Assembly (NCBI GenBank): GCA_015206945.1 | Contig: JADEXV010000027.1 | Location: forward strand, 1-46,913 | Origin: Nostocales cyanobacterium LEGE 12452 | GTDB taxonomy: Bacteria > Cyanobacteriota > Cyanobacteriia > Cyanobacteriales > Nostocaceae | Reading direction: 5' to 3' | Length of the DNA: 46,913 nucleotides | Shown here: piece by piece, positions 40,416-46,913 of the stretch | Layout: each line of letters begins with the position of its first letter | Numbering within the stretch: the stretch's first letter is position 1 | Translations under genes and position numbers: made by a program | Notes under the pieces: generated by a model | What the model was told of the DNA's origin: nothing | Seen by the model: the letters and a program-made list of their open reading frames with translations, nothing else | Databases searched by the model: none

Positions 40416-40817
40416 ATGGAACAGTGGCAAAAAGATTTAGTAGAAATCGTCGAAACAGTGGCTGATGAAGTAGAGCGCTTCTTCCTGGGAATGAGTGAAG
40501 TGGTAGACGCATTTTTTGAGCTAACGGAAGAAGTCACCGAGCAAGTACATAATAATATTGTTACTGAAGTCGATCAGTATCTACAGGATTTGGCTGAACC
40601 GATGTTGGAAGCTTACTGGGAACTGGAAGATATGGTAGCAGATGTCGATCCGGGTTTTCCTTATTCAGTTGAACCTACATCTGAAAAAAATCCTGCCTGT
40701 ATCGGTTGTAGTCATTACCACGGTCAAGTTTATGGTGGTAATTTGTTAGTTTGTGCTATGCATCCCCACGGTTGTGAAGATGAGAATTGTCCAGACTGGG
40801 AGAAGGAAGAGTATTGA
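40416..40817 (+). CDS. Hypothetical protein with C-terminal cysteine/histidine cluster
   Basis: The 133-residue protein has an acidic helical N-terminal part (residues 1-85, repeated EVxxxVxxFF and EEVTEQV patterns). The last 40 residues carry ACIGCSHYHGQ, LLVCAMHPHGCEDENC. Five cysteines and several histidines in this spacing suggest a metal site, zinc or an iron-sulfur cluster. I do not recognise a named domain. AAAGGTG precedes the chosen ATG (40416); the frame is open further upstream without support. The stop codon TGA shares its last base with the first unit of an octamer tandem repeat. Confidence 0.7.
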   Translation: MEQWQKDLVEIVETVADEVERFFLGMSEVVDAFFELTEEVTEQVHNNIVTEVDQYLQDLAEPMLEAYWELEDMVADVDPGFPYSVEPTSEKNPACIGCSHYHGQVYGGNLLVCAMHPHGCEDENCPDWEKEEY

Positions 40818-40864
40818 GGAGCAGAGGAGCAGAGGGGCAGAGGAGCAGAGGAGCAGAGGGGCAG
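40817..40864. repeat. Tandem octamer repeat (AGGAGCAG), six copies
   Basis: Six 8-base units run from 40817 to 40864; the third and sixth read AGGGGCAG. The repeat begins on the last base of the preceding stop codon and lies about 50 bases upstream of queF. The purine-rich units contain Shine-Dalgarno-like AGGAG. Confidence 0.92.
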
Positions 40865-40915
40865 GGGAAGTAAATGGTAAATTACAAATTACAACTAAAA
40901 ACTAACAACTGACAA

Positions 40916-41329
40916 ATGACAACCGATAAATTACCAGAAAGTGCATCCCAGGCAAACCAAGAAATGAAGTATGGCGAGCGCGACATTGCCGAAGGTAAAC
41001 TAATTACCTTTCCGAATCCGCGTGTGGGGAGGCGATATGACATTAACATTACTTTGCCGGAATTTACTTGTAAATGTCCGTTTTCCGGGTATCCTGACTT
41101 TGCGACAATTTATGTTAGCTATGTGCCTGATGAACGGGTAGTGGAATTGAAGGCGCTCAAACTTTATATTAATAGTTACCGCGATCGCTACATTTCCCAC
41201 GAAGAATCTGCCAATCAAATTTTGGATGATTTTGTGGCTGCTTGCGATCCGTTGGAAGTGACGGTAAAAGCAGATTTCACGCCTCGCGGTAATGTACATA
41301 CTGTAGTTGAAGTGCGTCACCAAAAGTAA
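40916..41329 (+). CDS. queF: NADPH-dependent 7-cyano-7-deazaguanine reductase
   Basis: The 137-residue enzyme of the short (YkvM-type) QueF group reduces the nitrile preQ0 to preQ1 for queuosine in tRNA. It shows the family core: FTCKCPFSGYPDFATIYVSYVPDERVVELKALKLYINSYRD. This contains the catalytic cysteine (FTCKCP), the aspartate, and the QueF motif with the substrate-binding glutamate (VELKALKLY). LDDFVAACDP and HTVVEVRH complete it. The length is normal for the group. The ATG at 40916 sits in a CAAATGACAA context like the heptamer at 30835. No preQ1 riboswitch was recognised upstream. Confidence 0.97.
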   Translation: MTTDKLPESASQANQEMKYGERDIAEGKLITFPNPRVGRRYDINITLPEFTCKCPFSGYPDFATIYVSYVPDERVVELKALKLYINSYRDRYISHEESANQILDDFVAACDPLEVTVKADFTPRGNVHTVVEVRHQK

Positions 41330-41366
41330 CATCATTGCTGATGAGCGCAGATGGCATTAATCGGCT

Positions 41367-42446
41367 TCATTCAGCAATTTTCTTCACGGCAGATTGCACT
41401 TGAAGCACAACTTTTTTTGATAAAGGAATATATCCAAGCTCCAAACTGGATTTTTGCCCGTCAATCACAGCCCAATTCACAAAGTTTTTCAGTGCTTGAG
41501 CTTTGACTCGGTTTGGATATTGGCGATAAGTTAAAAGCCAGCTGTAAGTGACGATGGGATAAGACTGGGCGCCTGTAGGATCGGTGATAAAAGCAATCAA
41601 GTTATCACCTGGTAATTTCACTGCTTCTAAAGTTTGTGCTACAGATTCTGGTGTCGGCGTAATATAATTACCAGATTTATTTTCTAAAGCAGCCACAGGA
41701 AGCTTATTTTGTTTGGCGTAAATGTATTCTACATAGCCAATAGCTCCTGGTATCTGTTGAATCAGAGCGGTAACACCTTCGTTACCCTTTCCACCAACTC
41801 CCACTTGCCATGCTATCGATTTACCAGCCCCAATTTTGCTTTTCCATTCTGAACTTATGGCGCTTAGGTGTTGCGTAAACACGCTTGTAGTTCCACTACC
41901 ATCTGTTCGGTGTACAACTTGAATCGGTAAATCAGGCAAACTTACACCTGGATTAGCTGCGGCTATTCTAGGATGATTCCAATTCGTAATTTGTCCGAGA
42001 AAGATATCTACGTAAACTTGGCGTGGTAGCCTGAGAACAGGTGGCACATTGACTTGAGGCGACTGCTGTGCAACTGGTGTGAGGTTATAAGCCAGCACAA
42101 TAGAACCGGCAGTTATTGGCAAAGCAATTACTCCCCGTTTTATCTTGGCTGCTTGTTCCTTTGTAATTCCCACATCACTAGCTGCAAAATCTACAGTACC
42201 GTCGATGAGCTGTTGCACTCCAGCACTACTTCCTATAGCTTGATAGTTAATTTGTATATTGGGATTTTGCTGGTTGTAATCTGAAAGCCAGCGCTCATAC
42301 AAAGGTGCGGGAAAACTTGCCCCAGTACCAACAAGGGAAATACGCTTTATGTTTTTTTGCTCGGCAGCGCAAGAAGCAATACTCAACAAGATAGCGATTA
42401 AAGGTAGAAGGCAAACCCGTCCCTGAGATTGAAGTTTGGCAGACAT
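41367..42446 (-). CDS. pstS: Phosphate ABC transporter substrate-binding protein
   Basis: The 359-residue protein starts with a lipoprotein signal (VCLLPLIAILLSIASC, lipobox cysteine near residue 26). It continues as PstS: VGTGASFPAPLYERWLSDY, QAIGSSAGVQQLIDGTVDFAASDVGIT, PITAGSIVLAYNL, FLGQITNWNHPRIAAANPGVSLPDLPIQVVHRTDGSGTTSVFTQHL. The phosphate-binding TGAS, SSAG and RTDGSGT loops are all present. The signal and lipobox are consistent with an anchored periplasmic receptor. No pstCAB genes are adjacent, so it is an orphan copy. The start is the ATG at 42446 rather than the TTG 18 bases upstream. No Pho box was identified with confidence. Confidence 0.95.
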   Translation of the reverse strand: MSAKLQSQGRVCLLPLIAILLSIASCAAEQKNIKRISLVGTGASFPAPLYERWLSDYNQQNPNIQINYQAIGSSAGVQQLIDGTVDFAASDVGITKEQAAKIKRGVIALPITAGSIVLAYNLTPVAQQSPQVNVPPVLRLPRQVYVDIFLGQITNWNHPRIAAANPGVSLPDLPIQVVHRTDGSGTTSVFTQHLSAISSEWKSKIGAGKSIAWQVGVGGKGNEGVTALIQQIPGAIGYVEYIYAKQNKLPVAALENKSGNYITPTPESVAQTLEAVKLPGDNLIAFITDPTGAQSYPIVTYSWLLTYRQYPNRVKAQALKNFVNWAVIDGQKSSLELGYIPLSKKVVLQVQSAVKKIAE

Positions 42447-42540
42447 AGAAATTTTTTGTTCCAATGTTTAATAAATACCTCTAGTAATTTCAATGTTTGT
42501 AGGCGTGTGGACGTAATTAATTGTAAATAACTTTGAAACG

Positions 42541-42678
42541 GAGAGGGACGCAGAGGTTAACGCAAAGGTACGCAAAGTAATCCTCTGCGTACCTCTGCGA
42601 TTTCCTTCTCTGCGAGACGCTAACGCTCCTAACGTCGCTACCGCTTCGCTTCGCTAATGCGAATGCGCCCCTCTGCGT
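42541..42678. repeat. Complex repeat block (CGCAGAGGT / ACCTCTGCG)
   Basis: The block between pstS and ccs1 contains CGCAGAGGT (42549-42557) and its reverse complement (42591-42599). GCGTACCTCTGCG-like pieces and a GC-rich palindromic run (TCTGCGAGACGCTAACGCTC) follow. It has the look of layered dispersed repeats and has no coding capacity. It may end the ccs1 transcript. Confidence 0.55.
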
Positions 42679-44076
42679 TTAAACTTCAATCGCCGCCTCT
42701 TTCTCCTCACCTTTTGGCTGTGAACTCAGCCGATCTAAAATATCCAAAACTTCTTGCTCAAAAGCAACTTGGGCACGATTAGTTTTGCCACCTACATACA
42801 AGCGATCGCCTTTTTGTAATGCCCAGATTTGCGAGTGGGAAAAGTAACTCATCACTACACCCAGCATGAGCAAGCCAAACCCTGTGTAAACAATTGGTAT
42901 GCCTGGATCGGCTTTAATTTGTAAGCCAGTGCTACCAATGACATCCAAAATTTTCAGCTTCACGCCATTAACTTCGGTGAACATCCCCGCGCGGACTGTA
43001 TCAACAAGTTTGCCAGTGGCATCATAAATTAATACCATCCCTTGCAAGTCTTTCGCTAACAAAGAGACACCTTCACTCAAATCCGGTTTAGTCGGAACCC
43101 AGGTTCCCCAAATGCGCCCGTTACCGTTGGTGTTCAATTGCGCCATCGGTAGCTGAAAAATCGGGCTGTTGTTAAATTGAACGCGAACACCTGCAATTCC
43201 CCAATCAGTTTGATAAAAAGTTATGCCATGATAGCGCAGAGGCTCGTTGACAAAAATCTTCTTGTGGTCAATTTCCTTGCCCTGATTATTCAAGACAGAC
43301 ATATCCGAATAAAATTGATTGATGCCACCAGATGGAGTGTAATCAATCCAAAAACGATTGACGCGCACAGACCAATCTTTCGGGATTTTTGCTGCTAACG
43401 GGCCAGCATCGACAATATTTGTCACTTGAAATGTATCGCCACTAGCAACCATTTCCTGAGCGAGAAACCCAGTCATTGCCCCCCAAATTCCCCCTAGTAA
43501 AATACCGACGATGCCAATATGAACGATAATTGGGCCGATGCGTCCGACTATTCCTTTGCGGGCGTAAAGGAGATTTTCTTTTTCTTGATTTGGAAAAATT
43601 TTATAGCGGTGTTTTTGTAATATTTCGCTGAGGGAATTTAGGGAACCAGTATCTAGTTCTGCACTTAAAGCTAATTTTTGAAATTGTCGTGGTTCTTCGT
43701 AATATTTCCACCGCTGGGCAGCTTTTAGGGCTGGTAACTGACGCGTAAATGAACAGGCAGTTAAGCTAGTGCCAAATAAGATGAGTAATGCTAGGAACCA
43801 CCAGGTACGATATACGTGGTCTAATCCAACTACTTGAATTACCTTCCAAGTTAAGAAACCAAATAAAGCTGGATGTTCTGGGTAGTTGGCTTGGTAAAAT
43901 GCGGGTGACTGACCTTGTTCAATGACAGTACCAGTAGAGCTAAAGATGGCAATCAATAGCAGTAGTGCGATCGCTAATCGTAAGTTGGTCAGTATAGGCA
44001 AAAGCTCTTGGCGTAAGAACTGCCCAGGTACTGCCCACCATTTTATTTCTTTGGACGCTGAATCTTCTAAAGTCAT
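42679..44076 (-). CDS. ccs1: Cytochrome c biogenesis protein Ccs1/ResB
   Basis: The 465-residue protein is the Ccs1 (ResB) part of the System II cytochrome c maturation machinery, which delivers heme to apocytochromes on the lumen/periplasmic side. It has three N-terminal hydrophobic segments ([66 protein letters not shown] with the conserved histidine). A large soluble domain of about 210 residues ([12 protein letters not shown]) and a last membrane helix ([22 protein letters not shown], with another conserved histidine) follow. The length fits cyanobacterial Ccs1. It lies 30 bases downstream of ccdA on the same strand, a functional operon. The heme carrier CcsA is not in the window. Confidence 0.96.
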   Translation of the reverse strand: MTLEDSASKEIKWWAVPGQFLRQELLPILTNLRLAIALLLLIAIFSSTGTVIEQGQSPAFYQANYPEHPALFGFLTWKVIQVVGLDHVYRTWWFLALLILFGTSLTACSFTRQLPALKAAQRWKYYEEPRQFQKLALSAELDTGSLNSLSEILQKHRYKIFPNQEKENLLYARKGIVGRIGPIIVHIGIVGILLGGIWGAMTGFLAQEMVASGDTFQVTNIVDAGPLAAKIPKDWSVRVNRFWIDYTPSGGINQFYSDMSVLNNQGKEIDHKKIFVNEPLRYHGITFYQTDWGIAGVRVQFNNSPIFQLPMAQLNTNGNGRIWGTWVPTKPDLSEGVSLLAKDLQGMVLIYDATGKLVDTVRAGMFTEVNGVKLKILDVIGSTGLQIKADPGIPIVYTGFGLLMLGVVMSYFSHSQIWALQKGDRLYVGGKTNRAQVAFEQEVLDILDRLSSQPKGEEKEAAIEV

Positions 44077-44106
44077 TAGGTGTAAAATCTAACAAAAGTA
44101 TTGATA

Positions 44107-44847
44107 TTAAAAACTGCCAAGGGGAATTCGGGAAATTAAGGAAAATACACCGAATCCTACCAATAGTGCCCCACTAACTGGGTTAATCCAACCAGACCAG
44201 CGACGCAATTCTAGTAATTTTTTAATTGAAGCTGTAAAAGTACCCGCCAAAATCAATGGCGCTACATAACCTGCTGTATAAGAAAGTAGCAAAACAGCGC
44301 CTAAAATTAAGTCTTGTGTATTGGCAATCCAACCCAGCAAACTCGCTAAAACAGGCGTGCTACAAGGGGATGCGACTAAACCGAAAGTCAGCCCCAGTAA
44401 ATAGGAACGCAATCCTGCTGGCAAATCTGACGAAATCCAATTGGTTTCATTCAACGATGGAAATTGTATAGGCAGTGCTTCTAATAAGTTCAGTCCCATG
44501 AGAATAGCGATAATGCTGACGATAATCGGCAAACCAATTCCCACTTGACCGTAGACTTTTCCGACTAAACCTGCTAAAATTCCCATCCCTGCCAATGTAG
44601 TTGCTAAACCTAAAGCAAACCAAGTTGATTGGGCGGCTGCTTGCAAGCGGTTTTTGGCTTCATAACCACCGATGTAACCAATGGTAATTGGCAGCATCGA
44701 AAGCATACAGGGTGTGAGACTGGTGAGCAAGCCAGCGGCAAAGATGATGCCAACGCTTACCACGCTAAGGTGTGTCAATTGGTTAGAAACGAGGCTGTTG
44801 GCAAATTGTTCGAGTTGGTAAATTTGGGTTTGCAGGTTATCAAACAT
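44107..44847 (-). CDS. ccdA: Cytochrome c biogenesis protein CcdA
   Basis: The 246-residue membrane protein has six hydrophobic helices and the paired cysteines of CcdA: SLTPCMLSMLPI in helix 1 and ASPCSTPVLASLLG in helix 4. It moves reducing power from cytoplasmic thioredoxin across the membrane to keep apocytochrome c haem-binding cysteines reduced. FGLVASPCSTPVLA and YTAGYVAPLILAG are typical of the family. It precedes ccs1 by 30 bases on the same strand, as in other cyanobacteria and red-lineage plastids. It is divergent from the kinase gene. Confidence 0.97.
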   Translation of the reverse strand: MFDNLQTQIYQLEQFANSLVSNQLTHLSVVSVGIIFAAGLLTSLTPCMLSMLPITIGYIGGYEAKNRLQAAAQSTWFALGLATTLAGMGILAGLVGKVYGQVGIGLPIIVSIIAILMGLNLLEALPIQFPSLNETNWISSDLPAGLRSYLLGLTFGLVASPCSTPVLASLLGWIANTQDLILGAVLLLSYTAGYVAPLILAGTFTASIKKLLELRRWSGWINPVSGALLVGFGVFSLISRIPLGSF

Positions 44848-45029
44848 GGGGAGTTTCTGAGCGGGAAATGCTTACTCTGCTTGAATTGTAGCTTAGTTTT
44901 GGTTTTTGAGTCAGCATAACCAAATTATCCAAACCTAATATCATCTAAATTTCATCTGCCCAAAGAAATGTATTTAAAATACAATTAAGCTCGGATTATC
45001 CCTGAAGAAGCACGGCTGGAGTGTTTGGC

Positions 45030-46808
45030 ATGATGATTGCATTACCCGGATTTCAGATTGTCACTTTGTTAAAAGCAGGGGTAAAAGCAGTCATATACCG
45101 TGGAATTAAAGTTAAAGATCGGTGTCCGGTAATTATCAAAGGGCTACGTCCAGAACAGTGTACACCTAATAATATTGAACAACTCAAACATGAGTATGCG
45201 ATCGCACAAAAGTTAAATACCGCAGCAGCAGTCAAAGCCTACGCCTTAGAGATGCATCAGGGAATCCCTTATTTAATTATGGAGGATTTTCAGGCGCGAT
45301 CGCTTGACCAGTTGCTAGACCAATTTCAACAGCCTGTGCCGTTTCTGAAAATTGCCATTGAAATCACTAGTAAGCTTGCACAAATTCACACTCATCATAT
45401 TGTCCACAAGGATATTAAGCCGCAAAATATTTTAATTAACCTCGAAACTAATCAGGTCAAAATTGCCGATTTTGGAATTGCTGCCTTCATTCCATACCAG
45501 CAGCAAATAGTTAGCAGTTCCAGTCGAATTGAAGGCAGTCTACCTTATTTGTCACCTGAGCAAACCGGGCGGATGAATCGAGGAATTGATCATCGTAGCG
45601 ATTTGTATTCTCTGGGAATCACCTTTTATGAGATGCTGACAGGTCAGCTACCATTTCAAGGTAAAGACCCTTTAGAGTGGGTGCATTGTCATATTGCCAA
45701 ATCTCCACCATCCCCGAATAAGTTAAAGTCTGATATTCCCCAAATACTCTGTGACATCATCATCAAATTGTTATCGAAGGTTGCAGAACAGAGGTATCAG
45801 AGCGCTTTAGGTTTGCAATTTGATCTGGAAATTTGCTTAAAACAATTGGAGACAACTGGACAAATTCAATCCTTTGTTTTGGGTGAACAAGATATCTCAG
45901 AGCGTTTTCAAATTCCTCAAAAATTGTATGGGCGAGAAGCAGAAATTGCCAAGCTTTTACAAGCATTTGAACGAGTTGTTAGGCAAGGTAAACCAGAACT
46001 GGTGTTAGTTTCTGGCTATGCTGGGGTTGGTAAATCTTCTTTAGTGAAAGAGATTCACAAGCCTATTGTGCGAGAACGCGGAGTTTTTATCTCTGGTAAG
46101 TTTGATCAGTACAAACGAGATATTCCTTACTCTACTATTGTTCAAGCTTTTCAAACACTTGTTAGACAAATTTTAACGCAGCCCGAAGCTCAACTGGTCG
46201 CTTGGAAAAAGCGAATACAAGCAGCGTTAGGGAACAATGGTAGATTGATCGCAGATGTAATTCCCGAAGTTGAATTAATTGTTGGAGAACAGCCTCCTAT
46301 ACCAGACTTGGGGCCTGCCGAATCTCAAAACCGATTCAATTTGGTGTTTCAGAATTTTATCAGCGTCTTTGCTCAAAAAGAGCATCCGCTCACTGTTTTT
46401 TTAGATGATATGCAGTGGGCAGACAGCGCTACTTTAAATTTAATTCAAACCGTCATTACTGGATCTAGTATCCAATATCTCTGCTTCATTTTGGTCTTTC
46501 GAGATAACGAAGTAGATGTTGTGCATCCCTTTAGTTTGATGATGGAGAAGATTCGCCAGTATGGAGCAAGAATAACTGAAATTATCCTTCCACCGTTGAA
46601 TCTTGTTTATGTAAATCAGTTGATTGCTGATACGTTGCATAGTTCAGTAGAACAAGTAGAACCTCTTGCTCAATTGATTATCCAAAAAACTGACGGCAAT
46701 CCTTTTTTTGTGAATGAGTTTCTGAAAACACTGCATCAAGAAAATTTGCTGATTTTTAACCCTCCTCAATTCCCCCTTAGTAAGGGCTACGGTGTACACA
46801 CAAGTTGA
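45030..46808 (+). CDS. Ser/Thr kinase with AAA ATPase module, truncated
   Basis: The 592-residue remnant belongs to the large cyanobacterial kinase/ATPase/sensor proteins. Residues about 5-265 are a Ser/Thr kinase domain: VIIKGL lysine near residue 37, HKD 126-128 within VHKDIKPQN, DFG 147-149 and YLSPEQTGRMN. From about residue 300 comes an AAA/NACHT-like ATPase with Walker A GYAGVGKSS (329-337) and FLDDMQWAD. Full-length relatives run past 1500 residues, with GAF and histidine kinase domains. Here the frame ends after HQENLLIFN with a tail read from repeat and insertion sequence DNA, so the gene is broken by the transposase insertion. GGAG lies eight bases before the ATG. The remaining part should lie beyond the window. 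Confidence 0.9.
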   Translation: MMIALPGFQIVTLLKAGVKAVIYRGIKVKDRCPVIIKGLRPEQCTPNNIEQLKHEYAIAQKLNTAAAVKAYALEMHQGIPYLIMEDFQARSLDQLLDQFQQPVPFLKIAIEITSKLAQIHTHHIVHKDIKPQNILINLETNQVKIADFGIAAFIPYQQQIVSSSSRIEGSLPYLSPEQTGRMNRGIDHRSDLYSLGITFYEMLTGQLPFQGKDPLEWVHCHIAKSPPSPNKLKSDIPQILCDIIIKLLSKVAEQRYQSALGLQFDLEICLKQLETTGQIQSFVLGEQDISERFQIPQKLYGREAEIAKLLQAFERVVRQGKPELVLVSGYAGVGKSSLVKEIHKPIVRERGVFISGKFDQYKRDIPYSTIVQAFQTLVRQILTQPEAQLVAWKKRIQAALGNNGRLIADVIPEVELIVGEQPPIPDLGPAESQNRFNLVFQNFISVFAQKEHPLTVFLDDMQWADSATLNLIQTVITGSSIQYLCFILVFRDNEVDVVHPFSLMMEKIRQYGARITEIILPPLNLVYVNQLIADTLHSSVEQVEPLAQLIIQKTDGNPFFVNEFLKTLHQENLLIFNPPQFPLSKGYGVHTS

Positions 46809-46913
46809 CCCAGAGCGAGTTTCCAGCCAAAAAATGTGGATTCAAACTGCTCAAGCCCGCGACTCAAAGTAGTAATTCCCGGAGGTTTTTGAGACCTATA
46901 ACCAGACCAACCA
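46787..46913 (-). CDS. Transposase C-terminus, partial (insertion sequence end)
   Basis: On the minus strand the frame from the window edge to a TAG at 46787-46789 encodes 41 residues ending GITTLSRGLEQFESTFFGW and KLALGQLVCTP. This reads like the end of an insertion sequence transposase, but I cannot name the family with certainty. Its stop codon lies next to GGGCTACGGTGTACACACAA, probably the element's terminal inverted repeat. The gene is incomplete because the window ends. The element has landed in the kinase gene and cut it. Confidence 0.6.
   Translation of the reverse strand, partial: GWSGYRSQKPPGITTLSRGLEQFESTFFGWKLALGQLVCTP

Noticed and set aside
40817-40915. preQ1 riboswitch upstream of queF
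   Set aside because: The spacer is filled by an octamer tandem repeat and AT-rich sequence; no preQ1 aptamer pattern was seen.

Overview
The window reads as chromosome of a filamentous, Nostoc-like cyanobacterium. Evidence for this is the dense GCGATCGC (HIP1) octamers, tandem heptamer/octamer repeats, small palindromic dispersed repeats between and even inside genes, a ferrochelatase with a chlorophyll-binding-like tail, DevBCA-type export genes and a thylakoid-type Ccs1/CcdA pair. No rRNA or tRNA was recognised. One stable RNA was: the signal recognition particle RNA at about 39748-39850.

Layout. (1) 1-15335: a small membrane protein, a dienelactone hydrolase, a CRISPR array of 21 repeats and 20 spacers with no cas gene in the window, a DUF29 gene touching the array, a methyltransferase, hemH, a DUF4126 protein, purB, a DUF421 protein, a YihY/BrkB protein, a nuclease-like protein, a DUF4394 protein, a ParB-like hypothetical protein and comM. 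Several MITE-like elements lie between these genes; one has a clean 11-bp target duplication. (2) 15575-34869: genes for the two membrane subunits of a TRAP transporter (dctQ, dctM) on the left and a TRAP binding protein (dctP) on the right, with about 16 kb of lipid genes between them. (3) 35035-46913: housekeeping and accessory genes (pentapeptide protein, peptidoglycan-binding-like protein, RNA ligase-like protein, SRP RNA, phasin-like protein, queF, pstS, ccs1-ccdA). The window ends in a Ser/Thr kinase-ATPase gene that is cut off by a transposase gene.

The most interesting part is 17691-33492. It encodes a three-domain protein (fatty acyl-AMP ligase, acyl carrier protein, alpha-oxoamine synthase), translationally coupled to a reductase that carries the YPPDTDTP motif of 3-ketodihydrosphingosine reductase. 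It also encodes a second fatty acyl-AMP ligase, two MGDG-synthase-like glycosyltransferases, a membrane di-iron fatty acid/sphingoid hydroxylase, a flippase, and a DevC/DevA/DevB exporter whose ATPase carries two C-terminal cyclic-nucleotide-binding-like domains. I read this as a candidate pathway: activate a fatty acid, load it on the in-cis carrier, condense it with an amino acid to a 3-keto sphingoid-like base, reduce, hydroxylate, glycosylate, flip and export. The product and the amino acid used are not determined by the sequence, and no N-acyltransferase (ceramide synthase) is visible. A PIN-type toxin-antitoxin pair and a small orphan gene sit inside the region on the opposite strand.

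Limits: all calls come from reading motifs and protein sequence by eye. No database search, alignment or structure prediction was run, and start codons were chosen by visible ribosome binding sites and family N-termini.
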